Made by a program: the position numbers and the translations under genes
In this document: positions 54,996 to 64,000 of the stretch, in pieces
Numbering within the stretch: position 1 is the first letter of the stretch
Layout of the letters: every line of letters starts with the position of its first letter
Source: Cyclobacterium marinum DSM 745
Lineage (GTDB): Bacteria; Bacteroidota; Bacteroidia; Cytophagales; Cyclobacteriaceae
Length of the DNA: 64,000 nucleotides
NCBI RefSeq assembly: GCF_000222485.1
Contig: NC_015914.1
Span: 2,738,501 to 2,802,500, forward strand
Reading direction: 5' to 3'
The notes under the pieces: generated by a model
Told to the model about the DNA's origin: nothing
Databases searched by the model: none
The model's input: only the letters and a program-made list of their open reading frames with translations

Positions 54996-56603
54996 TTAAT
55001 TATCGGTAATAATTTGTATTTCATCATTTTCAGGGTAGGGGAGCTTTACATCGGGTTCATCAAAAAAGCTATACCGGTTTTTGTCCCTGATTTTTGGCGT
55101 TCTCCAGTCATTTATAGTTTTTCGACTGGGTCTTTCGTCAGCTCTCCATGTAAACCCTTCTAAACTTTGATCTCCTTCTTCAAATAAATGTGGCGGTGTA
55201 AAAGATGCTTCAGGTTTTATAGTATGGCTAATCCTTGAAACGGTTCCCTCTTTAAATTCCATGATTATCCTTCCACACAACAGCTTATTTAAACCTTTAA
55301 TTGTAGTGTCGTTTTCTACTGCAAAATACAAGGACTCCCCATTTCCTTCCACATCCAACTTATCCATTTCGCTTTCTATAAAATACCCGGTCATCTTTCT
55401 TCCCTTAATTTGGTTAAAGTTGCCTATGGTGTCTCGAGTGATGGCAAAGGCATTATTCCTTAAAAAAGCCCTATCTATTTCCTGATTTGCAATCAAAAAA
55501 TTAATACTGTCAGCTGTTATTTGGCTTTTATTGCTCCAAAGTACAGGGTCAGAATACAGATGAACAGTTGAGTCGGCATAAATATAAGCCATAGAATCTG
55601 ACCTTCCTGCCAGCTCAGATTTAATCAAACGCATGTTAGGATAGGCTAGGGTATACTTTTCTTCTGCATTTTCCCCATCTTGGGTGATAAGTGTGTCGGC
55701 AATCATAAGCAAAGTATCCGTCTCAAAATACTTTCTTACCAGGGCATTCCCATAAACCTCAGAATACTGTCTGTCCTCCCAATACTTACCTTCATCACCG
55801 AAAACTTCTACATTCCTTTCCTTGTTTAGAATGCTTACATTCTTTTTGGCTTCATAATATTGAGCCTTTTCATCAAAGAAAAGTGTCTCTCCATACACAA
55901 CGCTGTTATCGGACTCTACATCCCCATCATAAAAGCGAAAAATTTTATTTTCAGTGTCATAAAAACTTCCTTTTTGTGCATTTAGCTTATTGCCATCCTT
56001 GGATAGGATGTTGGTAAGCTTTTCTGTTTCTGCAATTTTGGTAGTAGTGTAGTAATAGAGTGTATTTGATTTCATGGTGTAGTCAGGATTTTCCAAGACC
56101 ACCTTTTTATTGAAAGTAATTTTTTCAATTTTTGTTTCATACAACCCTTTTTCACTGGTTAGAACATTGGTGCTGTCTTTAACCATCCCTGAATTGAAAT
56201 AAATTGCTTCTCCTGTAGCTCTGTTGTAATCCAAGAAGTCTGTATAAAGCGTGGTGCCCTCATTGACTAAAACCACATTGTTTCTTAACAGCGCAAGCTG
56301 AGTATCACCATCATATTCTGCATAACGACTAGTGACGGTAACTGAATCTTGTTTATCATCGATTTTTACATTGCCGAAAAGTTTGGCAATATTTTCCTCA
56401 GAATAGAAATGCGCCGAATCACAATAAATCAAGGAAGACTTGTGTTTCATGATTACATCTGTGATTAACCTTTCAAAACCTTTGCCTCCCAAAAGTGAGT
56501 CGGCTTGTAGGATTTCCAGACGACTATTATTCTCCTGAGCCATTGTCTTTGAAAGACTCAAGCTAGTTAGTAAGCAAAATAAAATAATTCTGATATTTGT
56601 CAT
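54996..56603 (-). CDS. OstA-like (LptA/LptD-type) LPS-transport protein
   Basis: The 535-residue exported protein has a signal peptide (IRIILFCLLTSLSLSKTMAQ). A beta-jellyroll repeat pattern of the OstA_2 type follows (LIYCDSAHFYSEENIAKLFG; VTVTSRYAEYDGDTQLALLR; LYTDFLDYNRATGEAIYFNS). This is the periplasmic bridge fold that carries lipopolysaccharide to the outer membrane. It lacks the LptD barrel. It is divergent from tilS. Confidence 0.85.
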   Translation of the reverse strand: MTNIRIILFCLLTSLSLSKTMAQENNSRLEILQADSLLGGKGFERLITDVIMKHKSSLIYCDSAHFYSEENIAKLFGNVKIDDKQDSVTVTSRYAEYDGDTQLALLRNNVVLVNEGTTLYTDFLDYNRATGEAIYFNSGMVKDSTNVLTSEKGLYETKIEKITFNKKVVLENPDYTMKSNTLYYYTTTKIAETEKLTNILSKDGNKLNAQKGSFYDTENKIFRFYDGDVESDNSVVYGETLFFDEKAQYYEAKKNVSILNKERNVEVFGDEGKYWEDRQYSEVYGNALVRKYFETDTLLMIADTLITQDGENAEEKYTLAYPNMRLIKSELAGRSDSMAYIYADSTVHLYSDPVLWSNKSQITADSINFLIANQEIDRAFLRNNAFAITRDTIGNFNQIKGRKMTGYFIESEMDKLDVEGNGESLYFAVENDTTIKGLNKLLCGRIIMEFKEGTVSRISHTIKPEASFTPPHLFEEGDQSLEGFTWRADERPSRKTINDWRTPKIRDKNRYSFFDEPDVKLPYPENDEIQIITDN

Positions 56604-56652
56604 TCGAATTTATTTCCGAGGCAAAATTAATATAAAATAGTACTTTTGGTTT

Positions 56653-57993
56653 ATGCTGGAACGATTTATCAATCATGTACGCAAAAATAAAATTTTAGAT
56701 GTGCAATTACCCTATCTTGTTGCTGTAAGTGGAGGGGTAGATAGTGTCGTTTTGGCCCACTTGCTTACTTTGGCAGGGTTTAAAATCTCAATAGTTCATT
56801 GCAATTTTCAATTGCGTGGAGCAGCTAGTGATGCGGATGAGCTTTTTGTAATTGAGCTTGGCATACAATTGGGAGTGCCTGTGCACACCAAGACTTTTGA
56901 TACCCATGCCTATATGGATAAACATGGGGTTTCGCTACAGATGGGGGCCAGAGATTTAAGGTACAATTGGTTTGAAGAGCTTAATTCCTGTATGGGTACT
57001 GATGGGGTGATAGTTGCCCATCATGCTGATGATCAAATAGAGACAGTAATGCTCAACCTATTGCGTGGAACAGGGATAGAGGGTGTGTATGGCATGAGCA
57101 GTAAAAGGGATTTTATCCGAAGGCCTTTGCTTCCCTTTTCTAGAAAGGAAATAAAGACATTTTTGGAAAGGAATAACCTGCATTGGACGGAAGACCAGAG
57201 CAATGCCAAAACCATTTACAAAAGAAATTTTATTAGGCACAAATTTTTGCCTTTGCTTCTTGAGTTTGATCCTAAAGGGCCCGAGTTAATCCAATATAGT
57301 TTTGACAGACTGAAAGATACAGGAAAGGCATTTTTTTACCTTTTTGACCGGTGGGTGGATGAAAATGTTGTTTTAAATGATGGGTTTGAGGTATTGTCAT
57401 TTTCAAGTATAGCAGGTCTGCCGGGAAAATCATCACTGCTTTTTTATTGGTTAAGAAGAAAAGGTTTTGTATATGCACAGATTGAGGATATCTTGTATGC
57501 TGTAGAACGTCAAGAATCAGGTAGACAATTTCTCTCAGAAGGTTGGCTATTAAATATCGATAGGGAGGGTTTGATTTTAGGAAAACAATATGAAGAGAGA
57601 AAACTTATCAAAATTGACCTGACTGATGAAGGGTTTGTCTTGGATAATAAGTACAGCTACAATTGTACCCGACTTGACCATTCAGTAGCACTGGATCGCT
57701 CAGCTCAAAATGCCTTATTGGATTTTGATTTGCTTAACTTTCCTTTGATCATAAGAAACTGGGAAAAGGGGGATAAGTTCATGCCACTAGGGATGCGAAA
57801 TTTTAAAAAAGTAAGTGATTTTTTGATTGATAGAAAAGTACCACTAATCAAAAAAAATGAGGTGAAAGTTATGTGTTCTGGTGACAGCATCGTTTGGCTA
57901 GTGGGCTTTAGAATTGATGACAGGTTCAAAATCAGCAATCGAACCAAGAAGGTGTTTTATGTAAAAAAATTAAACCATGATAAATCCTTTTAA
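56653..57993 (+). CDS. tilS: tRNA(Ile)-lysidine synthase
   Basis: The 446-residue N-type ATP pyrophosphatase has the PP-loop AVSGGVDSVVLAHLLTLAGF and the DGVIVAHHADDQIETVMLNL block. The C-terminal domain (about 375-446) begins with RNWEKGDKFMPLGMRNFKKV. It changes C34 of the CAU-anticodon tRNA(Ile) to lysidine so that it reads AUA. It overlaps the next gene by 17 bases. Confidence 0.95.
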   Translation: MLERFINHVRKNKILDVQLPYLVAVSGGVDSVVLAHLLTLAGFKISIVHCNFQLRGAASDADELFVIELGIQLGVPVHTKTFDTHAYMDKHGVSLQMGARDLRYNWFEELNSCMGTDGVIVAHHADDQIETVMLNLLRGTGIEGVYGMSSKRDFIRRPLLPFSRKEIKTFLERNNLHWTEDQSNAKTIYKRNFIRHKFLPLLLEFDPKGPELIQYSFDRLKDTGKAFFYLFDRWVDENVVLNDGFEVLSFSSIAGLPGKSSLLFYWLRRKGFVYAQIEDILYAVERQESGRQFLSEGWLLNIDREGLILGKQYEERKLIKIDLTDEGFVLDNKYSYNCTRLDHSVALDRSAQNALLDFDLLNFPLIIRNWEKGDKFMPLGMRNFKKVSDFLIDRKVPLIKKNEVKVMCSGDSIVWLVGFRIDDRFKISNRTKKVFYVKKLNHDKSF

Positions 57994-58492
57994 GAAAACC
58001 TATAGTCCGTCAGAGCAGAAAAAATTTACCTTTTTAGGAAAAGTTAATTTTTTCGCGGATTTAACTTTTGATGAAATGTCACAATTCTTACCGGCTATTC
58101 ATCAAAGAAAGTATGTGCAAGATGAGGTGGTGTTTTTTAGAAATGATCCGAGCCAAGCACTGTATATCCTTGAAAAAGGGGAAGTGACACTGAATATCGA
58201 TATTCGGACAGATTTTGAAACAATTATTAAAATCAATGAAGGGGAGCCTTTTGGGGAGAATTCTCTGCTCGAGAACTCCAAAAGAATATATACAGCTATA
58301 GTAAGCACTGAGGAGGCTGTGTTATGGGTGATTCCAAATTATGCCATTTTGGATATCTTTCACAGCAATCAAAAGGTAAAGGCAAAAATGATGAGTTCTC
58401 TTGCCACTTTCTATGACCGCAGAAACCAACAGCTTTTTTCTTCTTACAAGAAGTCCTACGGGTTTTTTAACCTTGGACAGATGTTTGAATAA
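57977..58492 (+). CDS. Cyclic-nucleotide-binding domain protein without HTH
   Basis: The 171-residue protein consists of one cNMP-binding beta-barrel (LYILEKGEVTLNIDIRTDFE; INEGEPFGENSLLENSKRIY; ALVSTEEAV-like AIVSTEEAVLWVI) and a short helical C-terminus. There is no DNA-binding domain, so it is not a CRP-type regulator. It may act as a signal-bound partner of another protein. Translation is coupled to tilS by overlap. Confidence 0.8.
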   Translation: MINPFKKTYSPSEQKKFTFLGKVNFFADLTFDEMSQFLPAIHQRKYVQDEVVFFRNDPSQALYILEKGEVTLNIDIRTDFETIIKINEGEPFGENSLLENSKRIYTAIVSTEEAVLWVIPNYAILDIFHSNQKVKAKMMSSLATFYDRRNQQLFSSYKKSYGFFNLGQMFE

Positions 58493-58578
58493 TTATGAGG
58501 ATTCCTTCATATAAAGCACATTCTTTAATATCTTAGCGCAAATTTTGATAAAACATTAATCTAAATCGATTATAAAAG

Positions 58579-59517
58579 ATGACAAAAGTAACCGTAGTCG
58601 GAGCCGGAAATGTTGGTGCCACATGTGCTGATGTATTGGCTTACCGAGAAATAGCAGAGGAAATTGTCTTAGTAGACATCAAAGAAGGTGTGGCTGAAGG
58701 CAAAGCTCTAGACATCTGGCAAAAAGCCCCTATCAACGCATATGATAGTAGGACTGTCGGGAGTACCAATGATTATTCTAAAACTGCCGGATCAGATGTG
58801 GTTGTGATAACATCAGGTTTACCACGTAAGCCGGGGATGACCAGAGATGATTTGATCGAAACCAATGCAGGTATTGTGAAAATGGTTACAGAAAATGTAA
58901 TCAAACATTCTCCGGATGCCATTATCATTATCGTTTCAAATCCATTGGACGTAATGACTTACCAAGCACATATTGTATCTAAATTACCAAGAACAAGAGT
59001 GATTGGTATGGCCGGTATCCTTGATACAGCAAGATACAGAGCTTTCTTGGCGGAAGCACTTAACATCTCCCCTAAAGAAATCCAAGCGATATTAATGGGT
59101 GGACATGGTGATACCATGGTGCCGTTGCCTCGATACACGACGGTTGCAGGTATCCCTGTTACTGAATTGATCGATAAGGATACTTTAGACGCGATCATCG
59201 CAAGAACAAAATCAGGAGGAGGAGAACTTGTTAAGTTGATGGGGACTTCTGCATGGTATGCACCGGGATCTGCAGCTGCCCAAATGGTAGAAGCAATTGT
59301 TAAAAATCAAAAAAGAGTATTCCCTGTTTGTGTTAAGCTTGAAGGAGAATATGGAATTGACGACTGTTACCTAGGTGTGCCGGTAATCCTTGGTAAGAAT
59401 GGTATTGAGAAAGTGATTGAATTGGATTTGAATGATGATGAAAAAGCATTGTTAGAAGTTTCGAGAAATCATGTAAAAGAAGTGATGTCGGTTTTGGATA
59501 AAATCGGCAACAAATAA
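58579..59517 (+). CDS. mdh: Malate dehydrogenase
   Basis: The 312-residue LDH-like enzyme has the NAD loop VVGAGNVGATCADVLAYREI, an active-site loop arginine in RKPGMTRDDLIETNAGI, and the catalytic histidine in ILMGGHGDTMVPLPRYTTVA. It is the LDH-like MDH form used by Bacteroidota in the TCA cycle. It is followed by a terminator. Confidence 0.95.
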   Translation: MTKVTVVGAGNVGATCADVLAYREIAEEIVLVDIKEGVAEGKALDIWQKAPINAYDSRTVGSTNDYSKTAGSDVVVITSGLPRKPGMTRDDLIETNAGIVKMVTENVIKHSPDAIIIIVSNPLDVMTYQAHIVSKLPRTRVIGMAGILDTARYRAFLAEALNISPKEIQAILMGGHGDTMVPLPRYTTVAGIPVTELIDKDTLDAIIARTKSGGGELVKLMGTSAWYAPGSAAAQMVEAIVKNQKRVFPVCVKLEGEYGIDDCYLGVPVILGKNGIEKVIELDLNDDEKALLEVSRNHVKEVMSVLDKIGNK

Positions 59518-59541
59518 TTAAGTAATTGAGCTTTTTTATGG

Positions 59542-59575
59542 AAATCCCAACTTTGATTAGTTGGGATTTTTTTGT
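59542..59575 (+). terminator. Intrinsic terminator after mdh
   Basis: AAATCCCAACT (59542-59552) pairs perfectly with AGTTGGGATTT (59559-59569), followed by a T run. Confidence 0.85.
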
Positions 59576-59617
59576 TGTTTTGAGAGTAGTTGATACATAT
59601 TAAAAGACAATAGCCTA

Positions 59618-62335
59618 TTGAAAAATCTGCTGGTAATTTTATTAGTTTTGGTGTTTGGATTTATTGGCTTTTTGCTGGTAAAAAGCGATTTTTTTAACTC
59701 AAAATTAAATGGGATGGAAGTTATTTCTCCAAACGCCATTTTTGTTTTTGAGACAAATGACCCGGTAGGCTATTGGAACAATTTGGTCAACCAGCCTGTG
59801 TGGGAGAAACTTCACAATATCCCTGCTCTGGCGACGGTGGAGTCTCAATTGATTTTATTAGACAGTGTTACAGGTAAAAATGGAAATCTGGACAAATACC
59901 TCAAAGGACAACGGTTTAGGTTATCTTTGCACCCCACAGGCAAAGGAGCTTTTGGTTTTCTAATTGCCGTTGCATTTAACAATGAGCAGTTTTTAGAATT
60001 TATTGAAAAGCTAAAGTCTAGCCCAAACCAAGAAGGTAAAGGATTGAGAAAGAGACTCTACAGTGGAGTAGAGCTTTACGAAATACAATCTGAGGCAGAA
60101 TCTCAGGCTTTTACATTCGCCCTTTATGAGAATGTATTGATGGGAAGCCATACTTCGTTTTTGGTAGAAGATGGTATTAGATATGCCAAATCCCTTGAGT
60201 TAAAAAACTTCAAGCAATCCTATCCTCATTTGTTTCAGCCCTCCAAACCATTGAATTCCCAAGGGGTATTGAGACTATCCGGAGAAGGATTTGCCGCGTT
60301 AGTAAATGAATTGACTGCTAACAATGCAGAATTATTGTTGCGAAAATTAAGGGAAAATAAATTGTCTGCTAATTTAATTCCTTCCTTTAGGGATTCATCC
60401 CTGTCATTTAGTGGCCAATTTTTCACAGATGGCAAATCCGGTGTCATGCAGACCATTGGAGACACCCCTAATGGCATGTCCTTTGCGCCGGTCATTAGCA
60501 ATAGGGCAGCCTGGATTACCCAGTATCTGTTTCCAAATTTCAGTGGGTTCAACCAAGTGCCAAATAGGGCTTTTTCGCCTAGACCTCTTATTGCCACAAC
60601 CCTAGAAGAAAGTGAAGAAATAAAAGCCTATATCAATGGACTTGGAGGAGAGGCAACCATGGTTCTTGAGGAAAATCTATTTGATAAAAATCCCAATCAA
60701 ATCCTGTTGCTTAACCCTGAAAATACTGAGCGCAGGTACAAGAATTTAGAAAAATTTGCTTTGGAAGTTAGTCAGGATGATAGTACTAAACTCTTCAAAG
60801 AGTTTTTTATGGGCAAGGAAATATTTATGCTTGACATAGAAGAATTCCCTGCCCATATTTTTAAAGGGAACTTCACCGGGTTTTCTAAAAGTTATATTTC
60901 CATGGCAGGAGGGCACCTAATTATTGGCAATAGTCTTAAGACTGTGAAAAACCTTTTGGAAGACCATTACAATGACAATACTTGGGGTAAGTCTCTATCA
61001 TATAAAGATATTTTAAAAGATCAAAATAACGGGGCACCTGTCCGGATAATTGTAAACAATGACCGTTTTTACCCTATTTTAATAAGAAATAGCGATCCTT
61101 CTTGGAGCCCTGTGTTTCAAAAATATGAACCTGTATTTCGTTCTTTCGACTGGCTTAATATTTCTATATTTAAAGAGGGTAATGCTGAGATCAAGTTAAA
61201 TATTAACTTGGGAAAAGCAGATGCTAACAAGCAATTGGTGCTTACAGAATCCAATAGTACTGACTTCGGTAAACCGCTGATATATGGGCCTTCCGGTATT
61301 CGGAATTTTAATGATAAAAGTACTGATTTCTTGGTTCAGGATGAGGATCATTATATTCATTTGGTTAGTGAGGAAGGAGAGAAGGTATTCGCTCAACAAA
61401 TTCCGGGAGCGATTGTAGGCGAAGTACATCAAATAGACTATTATAAAAATGGTAAGCTTCAGTTGGTTTTTGCTACCCAAGACTTTATTTATGCCTTGGA
61501 CAGGTATGGGAATTTGTTACCAGGATATCCTATTCCTGTGGAAGCCGGTAAAGAAATTGCGTATTTAAACGTTTTGGATTATGACAATAATAGGAATTAC
61601 AGATTTTTTGTAGGCACTAAAGACGGGGACTTGTTATTATTTGATCAGAAAGGCAATCTTTTGGAAGGTTGGAACCCCAATGACAACAATAGTGGGCCAT
61701 TAAGTTATTTACCTAGCCACCATAGGGAAGCCGGTTTGGGCGATTTTATGATAAGTATTCATTCGAATGGAAAGCTTAACTTGTACAATCGCAGAGGAGA
61801 ATTGAGAATTGGAGGAGGCGTGCTCCTCGGTAATGGTGTAAATACAGGATTCGCCATTGAGGAAGGAAGTAATAATGAGCCTTCTAAACTTGTAACCATT
61901 AATGAGGAGGGGGAAGTGATTAAGCTAAACTTCAAAGGAGAAATTACTTATAGGAACCAACTGCTTCGTCCTGATACGGATACTCGGTTTAGCCTAGTGA
62001 ATGACCAGAGCAAGAACGAATATGTATGGGTGGTAGAGGAGTATAACAAACTCAAGGTGCTTCGGCCAAATGAACAGCAATTATTTGAAATGAGCATTCC
62101 CTCAAATGATATGGAATATAAATATTTTTCTTTTGGGGAAGGGAATGAGATTTTTGCGGTTTTAGATAAGGTTCAGGAATTCGCCTATCTTTATAATGCC
62201 AAAGGCCAATTGATTAATCAGAAACCAATAAGTGTTAGTCAGAGCCTTTGGATCCATTTTTCCGGAAGTGATAATGCCTATACGCTGGTGACCCTTTTTG
62301 GAGATAAACTTTACGAATACAAAATACCATTATAA
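59618..62335 (+). CDS. DUF3352-like membrane-anchored protein with C-terminal propeller-like region
   Basis: The start is TTG 59618, which directly precedes a membrane anchor (LKNLLVILLVLVFGFIGFLL); the first in-frame ATG would lose it. Residues about 35-560 are of DUF3352 type (SPNAIFVFETNDPVGYWNNL; LSFSGQFFTDGKSGVMQTIG). Residues about 600-905 contain repeated beta motifs (FIYALDRYGNLLPGYPIPVE; DGDLLLFDQKGNLLEGWNPN; GKLNLYNRRGELRIGGG) like a beta-propeller. The protein is 905 residues and probably periplasmic. No function can be assigned. Confidence 0.65.
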   Translation: MKNLLVILLVLVFGFIGFLLVKSDFFNSKLNGMEVISPNAIFVFETNDPVGYWNNLVNQPVWEKLHNIPALATVESQLILLDSVTGKNGNLDKYLKGQRFRLSLHPTGKGAFGFLIAVAFNNEQFLEFIEKLKSSPNQEGKGLRKRLYSGVELYEIQSEAESQAFTFALYENVLMGSHTSFLVEDGIRYAKSLELKNFKQSYPHLFQPSKPLNSQGVLRLSGEGFAALVNELTANNAELLLRKLRENKLSANLIPSFRDSSLSFSGQFFTDGKSGVMQTIGDTPNGMSFAPVISNRAAWITQYLFPNFSGFNQVPNRAFSPRPLIATTLEESEEIKAYINGLGGEATMVLEENLFDKNPNQILLLNPENTERRYKNLEKFALEVSQDDSTKLFKEFFMGKEIFMLDIEEFPAHIFKGNFTGFSKSYISMAGGHLIIGNSLKTVKNLLEDHYNDNTWGKSLSYKDILKDQNNGAPVRIIVNNDRFYPILIRNSDPSWSPVFQKYEPVFRSFDWLNISIFKEGNAEIKLNINLGKADANKQLVLTESNSTDFGKPLIYGPSGIRNFNDKSTDFLVQDEDHYIHLVSEEGEKVFAQQIPGAIVGEVHQIDYYKNGKLQLVFATQDFIYALDRYGNLLPGYPIPVEAGKEIAYLNVLDYDNNRNYRFFVGTKDGDLLLFDQKGNLLEGWNPNDNNSGPLSYLPSHHREAGLGDFMISIHSNGKLNLYNRRGELRIGGGVLLGNGVNTGFAIEEGSNNEPSKLVTINEEGEVIKLNFKGEITYRNQLLRPDTDTRFSLVNDQSKNEYVWVVEEYNKLKVLRPNEQQLFEMSIPSNDMEYKYFSFGEGNEIFAVLDKVQEFAYLYNAKGQLINQKPISVSQSLWIHFSGSDNAYTLVTLFGDKLYEYKIPL

Positions 62336-62378
62336 TACCTGACCAATGATTGGTTTTAATAAAGAGAGAATTTTAACA

Positions 62379-64000
62379 ATGAATAATTGCATGCGAAATA
62401 CTATAGGAATTTATTTTTTTATTTTTTTAGGCTATGTTTCATCCTTGCAAGCACAAGTATTCGATTCCGGTTCTCTTATATTGGAAGATACCACCGATCA
62501 CAATAATTTCAGTTCTCCTTACCACACAACCTATACTTTTTTTTATAACCTGAATGAACCCAATTATAATCCGGAAATCGCTGCCAAGGCATTGAATATG
62601 GAGGGGAGTGAAGGGCAAGATGCCGCAGCTTTGGCAGTCAAACTAAAGCAGGTTTTTGATGGTAAAGGTGTTTATGTTCGAATGAATACCGTACCAAATA
62701 CAGCTGAATATAGAGATACCCTGAGAAATGGACAGCATGTATTTGTATTTGATGAGTTAATACTCCCTTCAGTTTATTTAGAGAAAGTCGGAGATCGTTG
62801 GAAGTTTTCTTCGGCCACTGTTAAAAATATAAAAGCATTACACCAAGAAACCTATCCCTTGGGGACAGCTAAATTGCTTGATATATTGCCTAGAATAGGT
62901 AGCCAAAGTTATTTTGGTCTTTACTTATGGCAGTTAACAGGTATTTTCTTTTTAGTCTTGATGGTTTTTACAAGCCATAAGCTTTTCACGCTGCTGATCG
63001 ATCGACTCTTTTATTACTTTCTTATTAAATCCGGTTATGGGCAAATTGCTAAACAGTACCTATTGCCAGTAGCGAGAATAATAAGTATTTACATAATTAT
63101 TTTGCTCCTTGCTATTTTTATTCGGGTTTTGCAACTTCCGATTAGTGTGGCCTCTTGGGTTACCATACTCCTAAATGCTGCAGAACCTTTTATCGTTACG
63201 GTCATCTTTTATAAGTTGGTCAATGTATTATCAGCGTACATGGCTAGGATGGCTGATAAGACAACTTCTACCCTTGATGACCAGTTGGTGCCTTTGGTGC
63301 GAAAGACCCTTAAGACCTTTGTCATTGTAATTGGTTCGTTATTTATATTGAAATATGGTTTACGGATTGATATTGTACCTTTCCTAACCGGGTTGTCAAT
63401 TGGTGGTCTTGCCTTTGCTTTGGCCGCACAGGATACCATTAAAAATTTCTTTGGCTCCGTTATGATTTTTATAGACAAACCATTTCAGGTAGGTGATTGG
63501 ATTACTAGTGGGGAAGTAGATGGGACAGTAGAAGAAGTAGGCTTTCGTTCAACCAGGGTCAGGACTTTTAGAAACTCATTGGTTTATATACCTAATGGTA
63601 AAATTGCTGATGCCACCGTAGATAACCATGGACTGAGAAAATATCGGAGGTTTTATACCAATATTACCATCACCTATGATACTCCTCCAGAGTTGATAGA
63701 GGTTTACTTAAGTGGCTTACGTAAGATTGTTCAAAATCACCCTAAGACTAGAAAAGACTATTACAATATTTATTTGAACAATCTTTCAGCTTATAGTTTG
63801 GATATTATGTTCTATGTCTTTTTTAAGGTGCCTACTTGGCCGGAAGAACTAAAGGCAAGAGAGGATTTGATTCTATCGGCGATTCGACTTGCCAATGAAT
63901 TAGGGGTTAGGTTTGCTTTTCCAACGCAAACATTACATATGGAAACCTTTCCTGAGAAAAAGGGGCTGATGCCTGTTTATGAAGATGATAAGGCTGCCTA
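62379..64000 (+). CDS. Mechanosensitive ion channel (MscS family), cut by right edge
   Basis: The frame is open for 540 codons to the window end, where two bases of the next codon (TA) remain, so the stop may be just outside. A signal-like N-terminus (NTIGIYFFIFLGYVSSLQAQ) and a periplasmic domain (about 30-180) come first. Four or five membrane helices follow, ending in the MscS pore block GLSIGGLAFALAAQDTIKNF followed by FGSVMIFIDKPFQVGDWI, and the vestibule block VEEVGFRSTRVRTFRNSLVY. The channel opens under membrane tension and relieves osmotic shock. Confidence 0.9.
   Translation, partial: MNNCMRNTIGIYFFIFLGYVSSLQAQVFDSGSLILEDTTDHNNFSSPYHTTYTFFYNLNEPNYNPEIAAKALNMEGSEGQDAAALAVKLKQVFDGKGVYVRMNTVPNTAEYRDTLRNGQHVFVFDELILPSVYLEKVGDRWKFSSATVKNIKALHQETYPLGTAKLLDILPRIGSQSYFGLYLWQLTGIFFLVLMVFTSHKLFTLLIDRLFYYFLIKSGYGQIAKQYLLPVARIISIYIIILLLAIFIRVLQLPISVASWVTILLNAAEPFIVTVIFYKLVNVLSAYMARMADKTTSTLDDQLVPLVRKTLKTFVIVIGSLFILKYGLRIDIVPFLTGLSIGGLAFALAAQDTIKNFFGSVMIFIDKPFQVGDWITSGEVDGTVEEVGFRSTRVRTFRNSLVYIPNGKIADATVDNHGLRKYRRFYTNITITYDTPPELIEVYLSGLRKIVQNHPKTRKDYYNIYLNNLSAYSLDIMFYVFFKVPTWPEELKAREDLILSAIRLANELGVRFAFPTQTLHMETFPEKKGLMPVYEDDKAA

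Noticed and set aside
57977..58492. CRP/FNR-type transcription regulator
   Set aside because: Only the cyclic-nucleotide-binding domain is present; there is no C-terminal helix-turn-helix.

Overview
The window looks like a chromosomal stretch of a marine, free-living Bacteroidota, most likely family Cyclobacteriaceae (Cyclobacterium / Algoriphagus / Echinicola-like). The lineage call rests on the FecI/FecR-type sigma/anti-sigma pair, a T9SS-type C-terminal sorting tail, a DUF4835 (PorD-type) gene beside bamD-rpoZ-coaBC, an OstA-like LPS-transport gene, TAnnTTTG-like promoter motifs, AT-rich intergenic DNA, and a sulfatase / rhamnosidase / fucosidase set typical of algal polysaccharide degraders. 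No database search was possible; names come from recognised motifs and family architecture.

Layout. 1-3197: end of an ECF sigma gene, its FecR anti-sigma factor, and a large exported protein with STN, carboxypeptidase-regulatory-like and surface-repeat regions. 3409-14283: a catabolic cluster for a sulfated deoxysugar-containing glycan: GntR/UTRA repressor, MFS sugar transporter, L-fucose/L-arabinose-type isomerase, sulfatase, GH106-type rhamnosidase and, convergently, a beta-propeller/GH29 fucosidase. A 14-bp near-palindrome recurs before the transporter and isomerase genes and is a candidate operator. 14637-17230: a YihY/BrkB membrane protein, then about eleven degenerate 60-100-bp repeats surrounding a small GxxExxY (PD-(D/E)XK-like) gene. 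17234-26125: an integrated mobile element of about 8.8 kb bounded by 67-bp direct repeats. It carries a tyrosine integrase, an excisionase-like HTH protein, a P4-type primase/helicase, a zinc-finger/Toprim-like protein and poorly characterised membrane/regulatory cargo, and it sits in the 3' end of an initiator tRNA gene. A decayed second copy of that tRNA, with two segments replaced by short palindromes, follows it.

26426-36001: housekeeping genes era, der, a lipoprotein, rsmG, an ECF-type sigma factor, a family 2 glycosyltransferase, tgt, an LptF/LptG-type permease, a DMT exporter and ispE. 36386-47735: a complete branched-chain amino-acid operon ilvD-ilvB-ilvN-ilvC-leuA-leuC-leuD-leuA2/cimA-leuB. 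It is preceded by a 15-codon leader peptide (MLVVVSLVVLIVIII), an antiterminator and an intrinsic terminator, which together form a textbook-like attenuator.

47812-53998 (minus strand): fabI, recN, a DUF4835/PorD-like gene, coaBC, rpoZ and bamD. 54064-64000: a T9SS-tail protein, an OstA-like protein, tilS, a cyclic-nucleotide-binding-domain protein, mdh, a 905-residue DUF3352-like membrane-anchored protein and a mechanosensitive channel cut by the right edge.

The strongest candidates for something little described are the BCAA attenuator, the palindrome-patched duplicate initiator tRNA next to the island, and the repeat arrays that enclose the GxxExxY gene.
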